A program made the position numbers and the translations under genes. From positions 62,001 to 126,000 of the forward strand of contig NZMJ01000117.1 of NCBI GenBank assembly GCA_002692855.1: a stretch of DNA of 64,000 bases, written 5' to 3'. How positions within the stretch are numbered: the stretch's first letter is position 1; every line of letters starts with the position of its first letter. The DNA comes from Maricaulis sp. Lineage in GTDB: Bacteria; Pseudomonadota; Alphaproteobacteria; Caulobacterales; Maricaulaceae. The notes under the pieces are model-generated. The model worked only from the letters and a program-made list of their open reading frames with translations. It did not search any database and was not told the DNA's origin. This document shows positions 44,201 through 52,445 of the stretch, piece after piece.

Positions 44201-44401
44201 ACCGGTGGTCGTCGTGGACGACGTGCCGGTCGGCTGGTGAATGACCTGCACGGTGGCACCGGAAATCGGTGCGCCCGATGCGTCGACGACCGAACCACGG
44301 ACTTCCGTGGTGGTCACCTGGGCGTGTACCGCCGCGGTGGACGCCATCGCGGCGAGCACAGCCGTCGCGGTGGTGTAGGAAAGCTTTTTCAAGAACGACA
44401 T
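41222..44401 (-). CDS. Oar-like TonB-dependent receptor with N-terminal carboxypeptidase-regulatory domain
   Basis: The 1059-aa protein starts at 44401 (MSFLKKLSYTTATAVLAAM); the upstream frame is promoter. The Sec signal ends V-H-A|Q. Residues about 30-115 form a carboxypeptidase-regulatory-like domain (VRGSVVDASGAPISGATVQV, TFSARGLRPGGPYIV). A plug follows (IVVTGSRLVT; FNSLTVDGIGLNDGFGLNSNG; FGSVGGPI-like FSVGGPIIQDRLFFHGSYE), then a barrel ending VRMGVRYEF. Oar-type receptors may handle large or peptide cargo. A candidate Pho box sits about 93 bases upstream, and phoD is the next gene downstream. Confidence 0.93.
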   Translation of the reverse strand: MSFLKKLSYTTATAVLAAMASTAAVHAQVTTTEVRGSVVDASGAPISGATVQVIHQPTGTSSTTTTGQSGTFSARGLRPGGPYIVVATASGYQGGQAEDLYPQLGNPLSVNIALESGAGDTIVVTGSRLVTADVAVGPSAVFDAADLANSPAINRDLKDIVRLDPRVYLDESFNDSIQCAGAHPRFNSLTVDGIGLNDGFGLNSNGYPTERMPFPYDAINQVSVELAPFDVQYGGFTACNINAVTRSGTNELTGSAFYDYTDDNFQGADSAPFDEQRYGFSVGGPIIQDRLFFHGSYERFEGVNQFFRGPEGSGATNPVIGFTQAEYNQILNIVQNVYGYNPGGIPQNAAAIDEKYLLRLDWNITNDHRASLTYNFSEGVNRTEADGDPNEFEFEDHLYDRGAAPLQAYALQVFSDWTDNFSTELRVAYNDVNFQQASVNGTDFGEVQIRDGGNTIYLGADDSRHSNQLDYSTLQIRLAGSYSYNDHLITGGYERLTYDIFNLFVQHTEGEWRFDSITDFQNGQAARVYYGNAAGTNNPNDAGATFAYDVHTLYAQDEFRPHPDVTITAGLRYEWYTSDDRPNANANFLARNDFSNTFNLDGVDLLQPRFGFQWDVNDMLTLRGGFGLYSGGNPNVWVSNSYSNDGITNVQLQYRNINLFTETFTQDEGGQGRPIWGILQTQFDAVANGSANSTVNAIDPNFEAPSEWKLAFGGTYDFSAPFVNLQDDTRLMVDLLYSESGEAAMVRDIALAQIGTAPDGRPIYRRVDRSDPDCRTNPGNTATCTGRGFDNDLLLTNSEGGYQFVFSALLQHEFANDIDFTIGYAYTNAEDVNPMTSSVAYSNWVNIATSDINNPGRATSNYEIPHRFTMRMSWERAFFGEFMTRATLFGQAFQARPYSWSFGGSTSSDMFGDGQEFVHLLYVPLANDPNVVYGAGFDQAAFNAFIDQYGLTRGQIVERNGEEGSWSNKFDLRLEQEFRGLMQGHTSSAFITIENVGNLLNEDWGVISQAGFPQRIGVVDARLNGAGQYQYDAFFAPTPERVVGDVSFWSVRMGVRYEF

Positions 44402-44730
44402 GTTTGGGTGGTCCCCCACTCTCGACCAGAAGGACAGGGCATTACGCCCCTGTGTGACGCGGCGGCAATTAGGCGCGGCCCTAAACACTTACGTGACAGC
44501 TATGTGAAGGTTTTGCGACGGCGTCAGACCCCGCTGGGGACAGGCCGTTCGCACCCTGCGCAAGCGCGTTCCGGATTCCACAATGCCCACAAATGGATTC
44601 CCCGGACACCTGCGGCGGCCTGCCACACCGTCGGCCTGTTCACAACGCGGGTTGACGCCGCGGACCCGAACCGCGATTTCTGCGCCGCTGCGGCGAAAAT
44701 GCGACACCCCGTTTGCAGCCGGAGACCGAC
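44402..44730. promoter_or_regulatory. Divergent intergenic region between Oar-like receptor and glycosyltransferase genes
   Basis: This 329-base gene-free region holds the candidate Pho box at 44494. A GGAG ribosome site at its right end serves the glycosyltransferase. No conserved coding frame was seen in it. Confidence 0.55.
44494..44511 (-). promoter_or_regulatory. Candidate Pho box upstream of the Oar-like receptor gene
   Basis: The minus strand reads CCTTCAC-ATAG-CTGTCAC. These are two 7-base half-sites with a 4-base spacer, the second nearly perfect. The site ends 93 bases before the receptor ATG. Confidence 0.5.
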
Positions 44731-46305
44731 TTGACCGACAGTGAAACCATGACTGATTCTCGGCAGACCTCTGGGCCGGACATCTGGCTGAAGGCCGGGT
44801 TCGTCTTCATTGCCGCGATCACGGTTTTCCGGATCGTCGCGCTCGCCATCAGCCCCGTCGATCTTTACCCCGACGAGGCGCAATACTGGGTTTGGTCGCA
44901 AAGTCTCGACTGGGGCTATTTTTCGAAACCACCCTTGATCGCGTGGGTCATTTCGGCTTCGACCAGCCTGTTTGGCCTGTCGGATTTCGCGATCCGTCTG
45001 CCCTCCAACGTCTTCCACGCCTTTACCGGCCTTTTCCTGCTCCTGGCCGGCAGCCGGCTGTCCGTCCCCCGTATCGGCTTCTGGGCCGCGGTCATTTACC
45101 TGACGATGCCGGGCGCCTGGCTGTCCGCCGGGATCATTTCCACAGACGCCATTCTCCTGACCTTCTGGTCGGGTGCCTTCTACGCGCTTGTCCGGCTGCG
45201 CCAGGGCGCCGGCTGGGCCACGGCAATCGGACTGGGCCTGGCAGTCGGCCTCGGCTTCCTTGCCAAATACGCGATGATCTACTTCGTGATCGGCCTCGGC
45301 CTGGCCATCGCACTCGACCCGCCCGCACGCCGCGCAATGCTGTCGCTGAAAGGGCTCGCCGCGACCGTCATCACGGTCGTCTTCCTGCTGCCCAACATCC
45401 TCTGGAACGCGGCCAATGATTTCGCGACCGTCCAGCACACGGCCGACAACGCGAACTGGGGCGGCGATCTCATCCATCTGGGCGAACTGGCCGATTTCAT
45501 CGGCTCGCAATTCATCGGCTACGGCCCGGCCCTGTTCGGCACGCTCCTGGCCGGCTTCTGGCTGGCCCTGAAACGGCCGCTCGCGATGGATGGCAATACC
45601 CGGCTGCTGCTGGTGCTGTTTTCGCTGCCGATCCTGCTCGTGGTCTCGACCCAGGCCTTCATCAGCCGCGCCCATGCCAACTGGGCCGCGGCGGCCTACA
45701 TCGCGGCCAGCCTGCTGGTCGCGGTCCTCCTGCTGTCAGGCCGGCCCTGGCGGCGCTATGTGCTCTACGGATCGGTTGCACTGTCGTGTGCAATCGGGCT
45801 GGTCTTCACCTCGGTGGCCTTGTCGCCGCCGCTGGCCGAAACGCTCGGCCTGTCGAACGCGTTCAAGCGCGTACGGGGCTGGGAAGAGACCGCCGACGCG
45901 GTCGCGGACGCCGCCAATGCGGGCGCCTATGACGGCGTGGTTTTCGATGATCGCAACGTCTTCCACGAAATGCAGCGCTATGGCGGCGCGATAGAGCCCG
46001 AGCTGTTCATGTGGCAACGCTTTGCCTCGCCCCACAACCATGCCGACGAGACCTGGCCCCTGCCTGCCGGGTATGAGGGCCGCTTGCTCGTTGTCTCGCA
46101 TCGCCCGCTCGACACCCACAGGCTGCGCGAGGACTTTCTGTCCTTCGAACCCGCTGGCGAGATCGCCATCCCGGTCGGTGGCGGGCGCCTGCGTGTCTTC
46201 ACCCTGTGGCAGGCGCAGGGCCATGACCGTGTCGAGCGGTCTGAAGCCTATGAGCAGCGCTGGATGGAAGAAGATGCCCGGCGTACCGCCGCAGGCGAAA
46301 ATTGA
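44731..46305 (+). CDS. GT39/PMT-type membrane glycosyltransferase
   Basis: The 524-aa polytopic protein has about ten membrane segments. The first external loop has SPVDLYPDEAQYWVWSQ with the catalytic Asp-Glu and GYFSKPPLIAWVI, the signature of ArnT/PMT_2-like glycosyltransferases that use polyprenyl-linked sugars. A soluble C-terminal domain (about residues 370-524) follows. TTG at 44731 is preferred as start since GGAG lies 6 bases before it; TTG 44713 and ATG 44749 are alternatives. It may glycosylate lipid A, a protein or a surface polysaccharide. It precedes the second T2SS operon by 97 bases. Confidence 0.83.
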   Translation: MTDSETMTDSRQTSGPDIWLKAGFVFIAAITVFRIVALAISPVDLYPDEAQYWVWSQSLDWGYFSKPPLIAWVISASTSLFGLSDFAIRLPSNVFHAFTGLFLLLAGSRLSVPRIGFWAAVIYLTMPGAWLSAGIISTDAILLTFWSGAFYALVRLRQGAGWATAIGLGLAVGLGFLAKYAMIYFVIGLGLAIALDPPARRAMLSLKGLAATVITVVFLLPNILWNAANDFATVQHTADNANWGGDLIHLGELADFIGSQFIGYGPALFGTLLAGFWLALKRPLAMDGNTRLLLVLFSLPILLVVSTQAFISRAHANWAAAAYIAASLLVAVLLLSGRPWRRYVLYGSVALSCAIGLVFTSVALSPPLAETLGLSNAFKRVRGWEETADAVADAANAGAYDGVVFDDRNVFHEMQRYGGAIEPELFMWQRFASPHNHADETWPLPAGYEGRLLVVSHRPLDTHRLREDFLSFEPAGEIAIPVGGGRLRVFTLWQAQGHDRVERSEAYEQRWMEEDARRTAAGEN

Positions 46306-46402
46306 ATTGATCTTTCAACCCGTTTTGCTGCGCTAATGCTTGGGAGACGCCGCTCTTTCTGCTTAAAGTGGCAGGGGACAGGCAGATTGAACGGGGACGA
46401 AT

Positions 46403-48457
46403 ATGGGTCGGAGGCTGCTCCATCCTGCGCGGATCGCAATGACCGCCATGGCGCTGTTGGTCATGGCGTGCAGTACGCCGGGCCCGCGTGACGTCACCAT
46501 CGACCCGTTCTCGCGCATTCCCAGCTCGCGTGACATTCTGACCGTCCCGCCCGCGCCGCCGACCGGCGGCACGACCATCGCCCAGGGCCAGACCAGCGGC
46601 CTGCAGGACTATGTCGAATATGGCAACAGCCGCCGTGTTGCCCCGCCGCGTTCGAATGGCGGTCAGCTTGAAAGCGGCGCCTACACCGTCAACTTTGCCG
46701 ATGCGCGTATCGATGAAGCCGCACAGACCCTGTTCGGTGACCTCCTCGACGAACCCTTCATCATCGATCCGCGGGTTCAGGGCCGCGTCACCGCGACCAC
46801 GCCGCGCCCGTTGTCGCGCGATGCGCTTCTTGCGTTGTTTGAAGCCGCCCTGTCCGTGAACAACGCTACGCTCGTTCATTCCGACGGCGTCTATCGCATC
46901 ATGCCCGCAGGCGAGGCGATGACCTCGGGACTGGCACGCATTGCCGCCTCCAGCCAGCCGGGCTGGGGCGTGTCGGTCATACCGCTGCAATACATCTCGG
47001 CGTCGAACATGCGCCAATTGCTGGAATCGGTGGTGACCCGCCCCGGTTCGCTGCGCGCAGATGCCGCTCGCAACCTCCTGATCATTGTCGGCACAGCGCC
47101 TGAACGGCGCAACGCAGTCGAGGCCGCCGCCGCATTCGATGTCGACTGGATGTCCGGCATGAGCGTCGCATTGATGCCACTGCTCAACGCGACCTCGACC
47201 GATGTCGTGACCGAGATCAACAACATCTTCCTGGCTCAGGCCGAGGGCGCCAGCGCGGGCGCGCTGCGGGTCCAGGCGATCGAGCGGTTGAACGCCCTGC
47301 TCATCATCGCCGCCAGTCCCGGCCTCTTGGAGAATGTCCGCGAATGGGTCACGCGGCTCGATACCGGCAGCCCGGGAGGGTCGACCCTGCGCACCTTCTT
47401 CCTTGAGAATGGCGAAGCCGAAGCCACGGCCGAATTGCTGAATCAGCTCTTTTCCGAAAATGACGGCGGGGCGTCGGGTGTGGCACCCGACCTGCCCTCG
47501 GCCACGGCCGAGACCGGCGGCGGCGCAGCGGCGGGACCGGGCAGAACGCGTCCGTCCGGCGCGATCCGCGTGATCGCCGACCCGATCAACAATGCCATCC
47601 TGGTGCTCGCGGATCCTGCCGGTCAGGCGCTTGTCCAGCGTGCCCTCGAAGCCGTGGACCGCGCACCTGCGCAGGTCCTGATCGACGCCGTGATCGCCGA
47701 AGTGCGCCTGAACGACACGCTGCGCTATGGCGTCCAGTTCTTCTTCGAGACGAACGGGATCGACGGCGTCGCCGATTCCGGCCGGGGCGGCTTCGGCCTT
47801 GACGGGTTTGATGCCAACGGCATTTTCCCGGGCTTCAACTTCCTGCTGGAAAGCGGCGATGACGCGCGCTTCGCGCTAGACCTCCTGTCCAATGTCACCG
47901 ATCTTACCGTTGTCTCCTCGCCGTCGGTGATGGTGCTCGACAACCGCACAGCCGAATTCCAGGTCGGCGACGAAGTCCCGATCGTGACCCGCACCTCCAA
48001 CTCGGTCGTCAATCCGGACTCCCCGGTGGTGAACAATATCGAGTTCCGCGATACCGGCGTCATCCTGACGGTCACGCCGCGCGTCAGTTCAACCGGCCTC
48101 GTCACGCTCGAAATCGACCAGGAGGTGTCCGACGTGTCGAACACGGCTTCGACCGGCGATTTGACACCGACTATCTCGACCCGCCGCATCTCCTCCACCG
48201 TCGCGGTGCGTTCGGGTCAGACGATCATCCTGGGCGGTCTGATCGACGAGAGCCGGGATGCGGGCCGCCGGGGCATACCCGGCCTGTCTCGTATCCCCTA
48301 TATCGGCGACGCCCTGTCCTCGACCGAGATCACGACGAACCGCACCGAGCTTCTCATCTTCATCACGCCGCGCGTTGTCACCAATGACGATCAGGCGGCC
48401 GCCGTGACCGACGAGATCCGGCGCCGGATGGAATTGTTGCAACCGGAAACCGAGTGA
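46403..48457 (+). CDS. gspD: Second T2SS secretin GspD, lipoprotein type
   Basis: The 684-aa secretin has a lipoprotein signal with lipobox V-M-A-C and lipid Cys23, so it is self-lipidated, unlike the first GspD. Residues about 90-330 hold the N0-N2 domains (YTVNFADARIDEAAQTLFGD, VIPLQYISASNMRQLLESV). A Gly/Ala-rich insert (SGVAPDLPSATAETGG...) precedes the core (VLIDAVIAEVRLND, SVMVLDNRTAEFQVGDEVPI, GIPGLSRIPYIGDALSS, ELLIFITPRVV). It opens the second T2SS operon and overlaps gspO by 4 bases. Confidence 0.95.
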   Translation: MGRRLLHPARIAMTAMALLVMACSTPGPRDVTIDPFSRIPSSRDILTVPPAPPTGGTTIAQGQTSGLQDYVEYGNSRRVAPPRSNGGQLESGAYTVNFADARIDEAAQTLFGDLLDEPFIIDPRVQGRVTATTPRPLSRDALLALFEAALSVNNATLVHSDGVYRIMPAGEAMTSGLARIAASSQPGWGVSVIPLQYISASNMRQLLESVVTRPGSLRADAARNLLIIVGTAPERRNAVEAAAAFDVDWMSGMSVALMPLLNATSTDVVTEINNIFLAQAEGASAGALRVQAIERLNALLIIAASPGLLENVREWVTRLDTGSPGGSTLRTFFLENGEAEATAELLNQLFSENDGGASGVAPDLPSATAETGGGAAAGPGRTRPSGAIRVIADPINNAILVLADPAGQALVQRALEAVDRAPAQVLIDAVIAEVRLNDTLRYGVQFFFETNGIDGVADSGRGGFGLDGFDANGIFPGFNFLLESGDDARFALDLLSNVTDLTVVSSPSVMVLDNRTAEFQVGDEVPIVTRTSNSVVNPDSPVVNNIEFRDTGVILTVTPRVSSTGLVTLEIDQEVSDVSNTASTGDLTPTISTRRISSTVAVRSGQTIILGGLIDESRDAGRRGIPGLSRIPYIGDALSSTEITTNRTELLIFITPRVVTNDDQAAAVTDEIRRRMELLQPETE

Positions 48458-49215
48458 TCGCCGCCATTCTCGACATCTTCCTGGTGGCCGCTTCGCCCTT
48501 CGTCGGCAGCTTCCTGACCGCGGCGTCGCGCGCATGGCCGGACTGGAACCGGGTCGTGGCGGCGCGGTCCAGTTGCGACGGGTGTGGCCGCACGCTGGGG
48601 CCCCTGGAACTCGTTCCGGTCTTCAGCTTCCTTTTCCAGCGGGGCAAGTGCCGTTCGTGCGGCACCGGCATCTGGACGCTCCATCCGGTCGGCGAGGCCG
48701 CCGCGATCATGATCGCCGTCACCGGCGTTCTGGCCACGGACGGCTGGATCACTTCGCTCGCCGTGCTGCTGGGCTGGGCGCTCCTCTTCGCGGCCCTGGT
48801 CGATCTGCGAACCTTCCTGTTGCCGGACGTCATCACGCTGGGATTGATCCCGGCCGGGCTGGCCGTCAGCTATGGGCTGGGCGGTCTGGACGAACTGGTC
48901 TGGGCGACCCTCGGCGCCATCGCGGGCTACGTCATCCTGGCGGGGATCGGCCTGCTCTACCGCTTGCTCCGTGGCCGCGAGGGCTTGGGCATGGGAGATG
49001 CCAAGCTGCTTGCCGCAGGAGGCGCGTGGTGCGGGCTTCTCGCCCTGCCCTGGATTGTCGCCATCGGCGCGGGACTGACCCTTTTCGGCGTGGCAATCGC
49101 CTCCCTGTTCGGTACCCGGCTCTCGCGTGATCTCGCCCTGCCCTTTGGTCCCGGCCTGGCCGCTGGTGTCTTCTTCGGCTTTCTCCTCGCGCGTTCGCCC
49201 TTGGCGGCAGGCTGA
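48454..49215 (+). CDS. gspO: Prepilin peptidase GspO (A24 family)
   Basis: The 253-aa protein starts with GTG at 48454, overlapping the gspD stop. It has the two zinc-type cysteine pairs (CDGC and CRSC), and the two catalytic aspartates in LVDLRTFLLPD and LGMGDAKLLAAGG. About seven membrane segments are present. It cleaves and N-methylates pseudopilins. It is the only prepilin peptidase gene in the window, so it may process pseudopilins of both T2SS operons. Confidence 0.95.
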   Translation: MIAAILDIFLVAASPFVGSFLTAASRAWPDWNRVVAARSSCDGCGRTLGPLELVPVFSFLFQRGKCRSCGTGIWTLHPVGEAAAIMIAVTGVLATDGWITSLAVLLGWALLFAALVDLRTFLLPDVITLGLIPAGLAVSYGLGGLDELVWATLGAIAGYVILAGIGLLYRLLRGREGLGMGDAKLLAAGGAWCGLLALPWIVAIGAGLTLFGVAIASLFGTRLSRDLALPFGPGLAAGVFFGFLLARSPLAAG

Positions 49216-49236
49216 TCGGGGGGCAGAACACACGCC

Positions 49237-51369
49237 ATGCCGTTTTCCTCACTCACCATCCGCCCAAGCCGGAAGAATGCCCGCAAGCAGCGGCACAAGA
49301 TCACCTTCGAGACGTGGGCAATCTGGCGCACGAATGCCTATCGCGAACTGACCTGCCCGGCCTGCCATACGCACGGCCTCATGGCCAAGGCTCTGGACGC
49401 GTCACCGCCCTTCGAGCCCAGGAAGCGGTACGCCCTGTTTGAGTGCGCAGATTGCGGGACGTTCCACTACCCGGACGCAAAACCGTTCGAGTACGAGAGC
49501 CGCAAGGACGCGGACATTGCCCGCAAATTCTATCTCGAAGTCGGTGCTGGCCTCGACGCGATGATCGCCCCCCTGGCATGGGCGGAACCCGGGAAGGTCA
49601 CCTCCTATCTGGAAGTGGGCGGCGGCTACGGCTTCTCGGTCGATTTCGCCACGCGCGCGCTGGGCTGGCGGGCCCGCAATATCGACCCTTCCTTCATCGC
49701 CGGGGTCGGCGCACGCGATCTGGGTCATGACCATGTGCCTGAATATCTCAGCGCCGAAAATCCGCTGCCTGATGGTCCTTTCGACCGCGTCCTGTCGTCG
49801 GAAGTGATCGAACACGTCACCGATCCCGACCCCTTCCTCGCGGCACTGGTGTCGGCCACGTCCGAGGAAGGCGCGCTGGTGGTCACCACGCCCGACGCCG
49901 CTGCTGTGACACCGGATGCCACGCTGGAAGCCCTGCGCCCGATCATTGTCGCCGGGCATCACCTGGTGATCTTCAGCGCCGACGGCCTCGCGCGGGCTCT
50001 CAAACGCGCCGGCCTTGCGCATGTCTGCGTCAAGGAAGGCGACAGCACGCTTTACGCCGTGGCCTCGCGCCGCCCGGTCAATGTCGATTTTTCCGCGCGT
50101 CCGGATAGGAGCATCTACCGCGCTTATCTCAAACAGCGCCGCGACTCCCTGGCTGCTGACCCTGCCCTGTTTGCCGGCTTCGCGGTGCGCTACCTCAAGG
50201 AATGCGTGCATTCGGGGGCCTGGGTCGAGGCCAGTGAGGCGCTCGCCAGCCTGACCCGCCGGTGGAAGCGCGACTTCGGTTTCGACCTGGAACGCCCGGG
50301 CCAGATTCGCCCGAACTATGTCGAGAACGACCGCCATTCGGGACGCACCGTGCGCGAATACGCGGCGAATTATCCCTTCAATCTCGCCATCGCCCTCTTT
50401 TACGCCGCTCGTCTGCGCGAGCAGGAAGGCCGGACGCGGGAAGCGGTCGAGGCCTACAAGGCGACCGACCGCGCCGCGAGATCGGGGAGCCGGGTCTTTG
50501 AATCGATGTTCGCCGCTTGCCGCGAAACCGAGGACGCCGGGTATCGCGCACGCATGCACATTGCGATGCTCACGGCGCGCACCGACCCGGACGGCGCGGT
50601 TCAGGTCCTCCTGTCCCTCTTGCCGGATCGTCGGCGCGTCCCTGAAGACCTGTGGGAAGCTGCGCTGTTCCAGGTCTATGCCGCGGGCGCCCTCACCGGC
50701 CGGTTGGCTGAAGTCGAACCCCTCGCCCTGCTGGTCCAGGCACGGATCGAAGACGTCCTCATGCGCGGCGGCACACTGACTGCGGCTGCAGGCTATGCCG
50801 CAGGCGGGCTGGGGCGGCGGGCGCTTGCCGCGGACGAGTCCGAAGCGGCCCAGCGATGGTTTGAACGGGCGCGCGACGCGATGACAGAACCCGGCGAGCG
50901 GAACGCCTTCGCGAAATACCTGCCCCCTGGCTCGAACCGGGACAGCGCGCACCTGGCCGCGTTCGACCACAATCCCGAAGCGACAGGCCGCGCCCTGATC
51001 ATGGCCATGCAGGCCGATAGCGGCGAAAGAGCCCGGACCCCGGCCGACACAATCCGGAACTGGCCGGCCGATCACGAACAGCTCAGCGCCCCTGTGGCGT
51101 TCGCCATGGGCCTTTACTGTCTCAATCACGAAGCCAAACCGTCCGAGGCGGCGATCTGGTTTGACCGCTGCGAGGCAAGAGCCAAAGGCGATGACAAGCT
51201 CCTTGCCCTGTTTCACAAGGCCCTGGCCCACCAGGCTGCCGGTGAGACCGAGGGGGAGATGCAGGCCTTGTCCGCGCTCCGTCAGGCCGAACAATCCGAC
51301 GCCGCAACCATGAAACGTGTTCTGGGCTCGCGTCTTGCAGAGCTTAAGGGCTACAACTTACACCGCTGA
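49237..51369 (+). CDS. SAM-dependent methyltransferase with zinc-finger and helical repeat region
   Basis: The 710-aa protein begins with a basic segment and a Cys4 motif (CPAC...CADC, about residues 40-73). A class I methyltransferase domain follows (YLEVGGGYGFSVDFA as the SAM loop, SSEVIEHVTDPDPFLAAL as motif for C-methyl/small-molecule methyltransferases). Residues about 310-700 are alpha-helical, TPR-like repeats (AVEAYKATDRAARSG, AIWFDRCEARAKGDDKLLAL). It probably modifies a sugar or glycan. It lies inside the T2SS operon between gspO and gspE, followed by a rhamnan-synthesis-like gene. Confidence 0.75.
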   Translation: MPFSSLTIRPSRKNARKQRHKITFETWAIWRTNAYRELTCPACHTHGLMAKALDASPPFEPRKRYALFECADCGTFHYPDAKPFEYESRKDADIARKFYLEVGAGLDAMIAPLAWAEPGKVTSYLEVGGGYGFSVDFATRALGWRARNIDPSFIAGVGARDLGHDHVPEYLSAENPLPDGPFDRVLSSEVIEHVTDPDPFLAALVSATSEEGALVVTTPDAAAVTPDATLEALRPIIVAGHHLVIFSADGLARALKRAGLAHVCVKEGDSTLYAVASRRPVNVDFSARPDRSIYRAYLKQRRDSLAADPALFAGFAVRYLKECVHSGAWVEASEALASLTRRWKRDFGFDLERPGQIRPNYVENDRHSGRTVREYAANYPFNLAIALFYAARLREQEGRTREAVEAYKATDRAARSGSRVFESMFAACRETEDAGYRARMHIAMLTARTDPDGAVQVLLSLLPDRRRVPEDLWEAALFQVYAAGALTGRLAEVEPLALLVQARIEDVLMRGGTLTAAAGYAAGGLGRRALAADESEAAQRWFERARDAMTEPGERNAFAKYLPPGSNRDSAHLAAFDHNPEATGRALIMAMQADSGERARTPADTIRNWPADHEQLSAPVAFAMGLYCLNHEAKPSEAAIWFDRCEARAKGDDKLLALFHKALAHQAAGETEGEMQALSALRQAEQSDAATMKRVLGSRLAELKGYNLHR

Positions 51370-51389
51370 CCGCGACAAGGGGGCCAAGC

Positions 51390-52442
51390 GTGGCGCTGCC
51401 GAAATTTCTGAAGCCGCTGAAAGTTGTCTACAAGGCCTTCTTCGGCGCGCGCGAACGCAAGGATTACGTGCCCCAGGCCGTGTCAGTGGCCATTGCGAGC
51501 GTTTTCGGCAACCGCTCCATGGTGAAACAGACGTGGGACGGCGCGCAGTCCCTGTCAGGGGCAAGGGACGTCGCCGTTCTGGTCACCTGGGATGCGACCG
51601 GACGTGTTCATGATTTCCTGATTTCGCACATGAAGGGGCTGGCCGAAGCCGGGCGCGCCGTCATCCTGGTGTCCAACAGTCCGAAATTTCCCAAAGCCGA
51701 AGTCGAAAAGGCCCTGCCCCATTGCGCTCTCGTCGCCTGGCGTTCCAATCGCGGCTACGACTTCGGAGCCTACCGCGACGGCCTCATGCTGGTCCCGGAA
51801 TATGACGCGCTCGACAGCCTGATCCTGGTCAACGACTCCACCTATGGGCCGTTCCAGAAACTCGGACCGGTCCTTCGCAAGATGCGGCCCGTCGACGCCG
51901 ATGTTTGGGGGCTGACTGAAAACTGGGACACGCGCTGGCATTTGCAGAGCTACTTCCTGCTTTTCCACCGCGCCGCCCTGCAGAATGCGAAGGTCCGCAA
52001 GCTTTGGGATGACTGGAAGCACGTCAATTCCAAGTCGTGGATCATCAACAAGCTTGAGATCGGATTGACGCCGCGCCTGACCAAGGCGGGATTGCGGTGC
52101 AAGGCGCTCTGGCCCTACCGCCCGCTGGTCACTCGCTTCTGCCGGGACGTGCATGAATACGATCTGATCAACGACGAAAGTCTGGCTGAAGATCACCGCA
52201 ACCTTCTGAAGTTCATGTGCCATCTGGCCGATCACGGTGCGCCGATGAATCCGTGCCACTTCTTCTGGGACGCGTTGATTGCGGACGGCTTCCCCTACAT
52301 CAAGCGTGAAGTCCTGACCTCGAACCCCATCGGCATGCCGCGTCTGTATGAGTGGGATCAGGTCATCGGCGATGTCAGCCGCTATCCTGCCGAGCAGATC
52401 GTCGACCATCTGCGCGCGATCTCGAAGAACCGGGTGATCTGA
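51390..52442 (+). CDS. Rhamnan synthesis protein F (RgpF)-like glycosyltransferase
   Basis: The 350-aa protein starts with GTG at 51390 after GGGGG. It contains VLVTWDATGRVHDFLISHM, SNRGYDFGAYRDGL, LILVNDSTYGPF and the later PCHFFWDALIADGFPYIKRE, all typical of the RgpF/rhamnan synthesis family of surface-polysaccharide glycosyltransferases. It sits between the methyltransferase and gspE in the second T2SS operon with 3 bases to gspE. A link between glycan synthesis and this secretion system is suggested but unproven. Confidence 0.85.
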   Translation: MALPKFLKPLKVVYKAFFGARERKDYVPQAVSVAIASVFGNRSMVKQTWDGAQSLSGARDVAVLVTWDATGRVHDFLISHMKGLAEAGRAVILVSNSPKFPKAEVEKALPHCALVAWRSNRGYDFGAYRDGLMLVPEYDALDSLILVNDSTYGPFQKLGPVLRKMRPVDADVWGLTENWDTRWHLQSYFLLFHRAALQNAKVRKLWDDWKHVNSKSWIINKLEIGLTPRLTKAGLRCKALWPYRPLVTRFCRDVHEYDLINDESLAEDHRNLLKFMCHLADHGAPMNPCHFFWDALIADGFPYIKREVLTSNPIGMPRLYEWDQVIGDVSRYPAEQIVDHLRAISKNRVI

Positions 52443-52445
52443 CGC

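Noticed and set aside
49402..51294. 630-codon minus-strand frame opposite the methyltransferase
   Set aside because: Antisense shadow; the plus-strand protein has SAM-binding and Cys4 motifs and fits the operon spacing.
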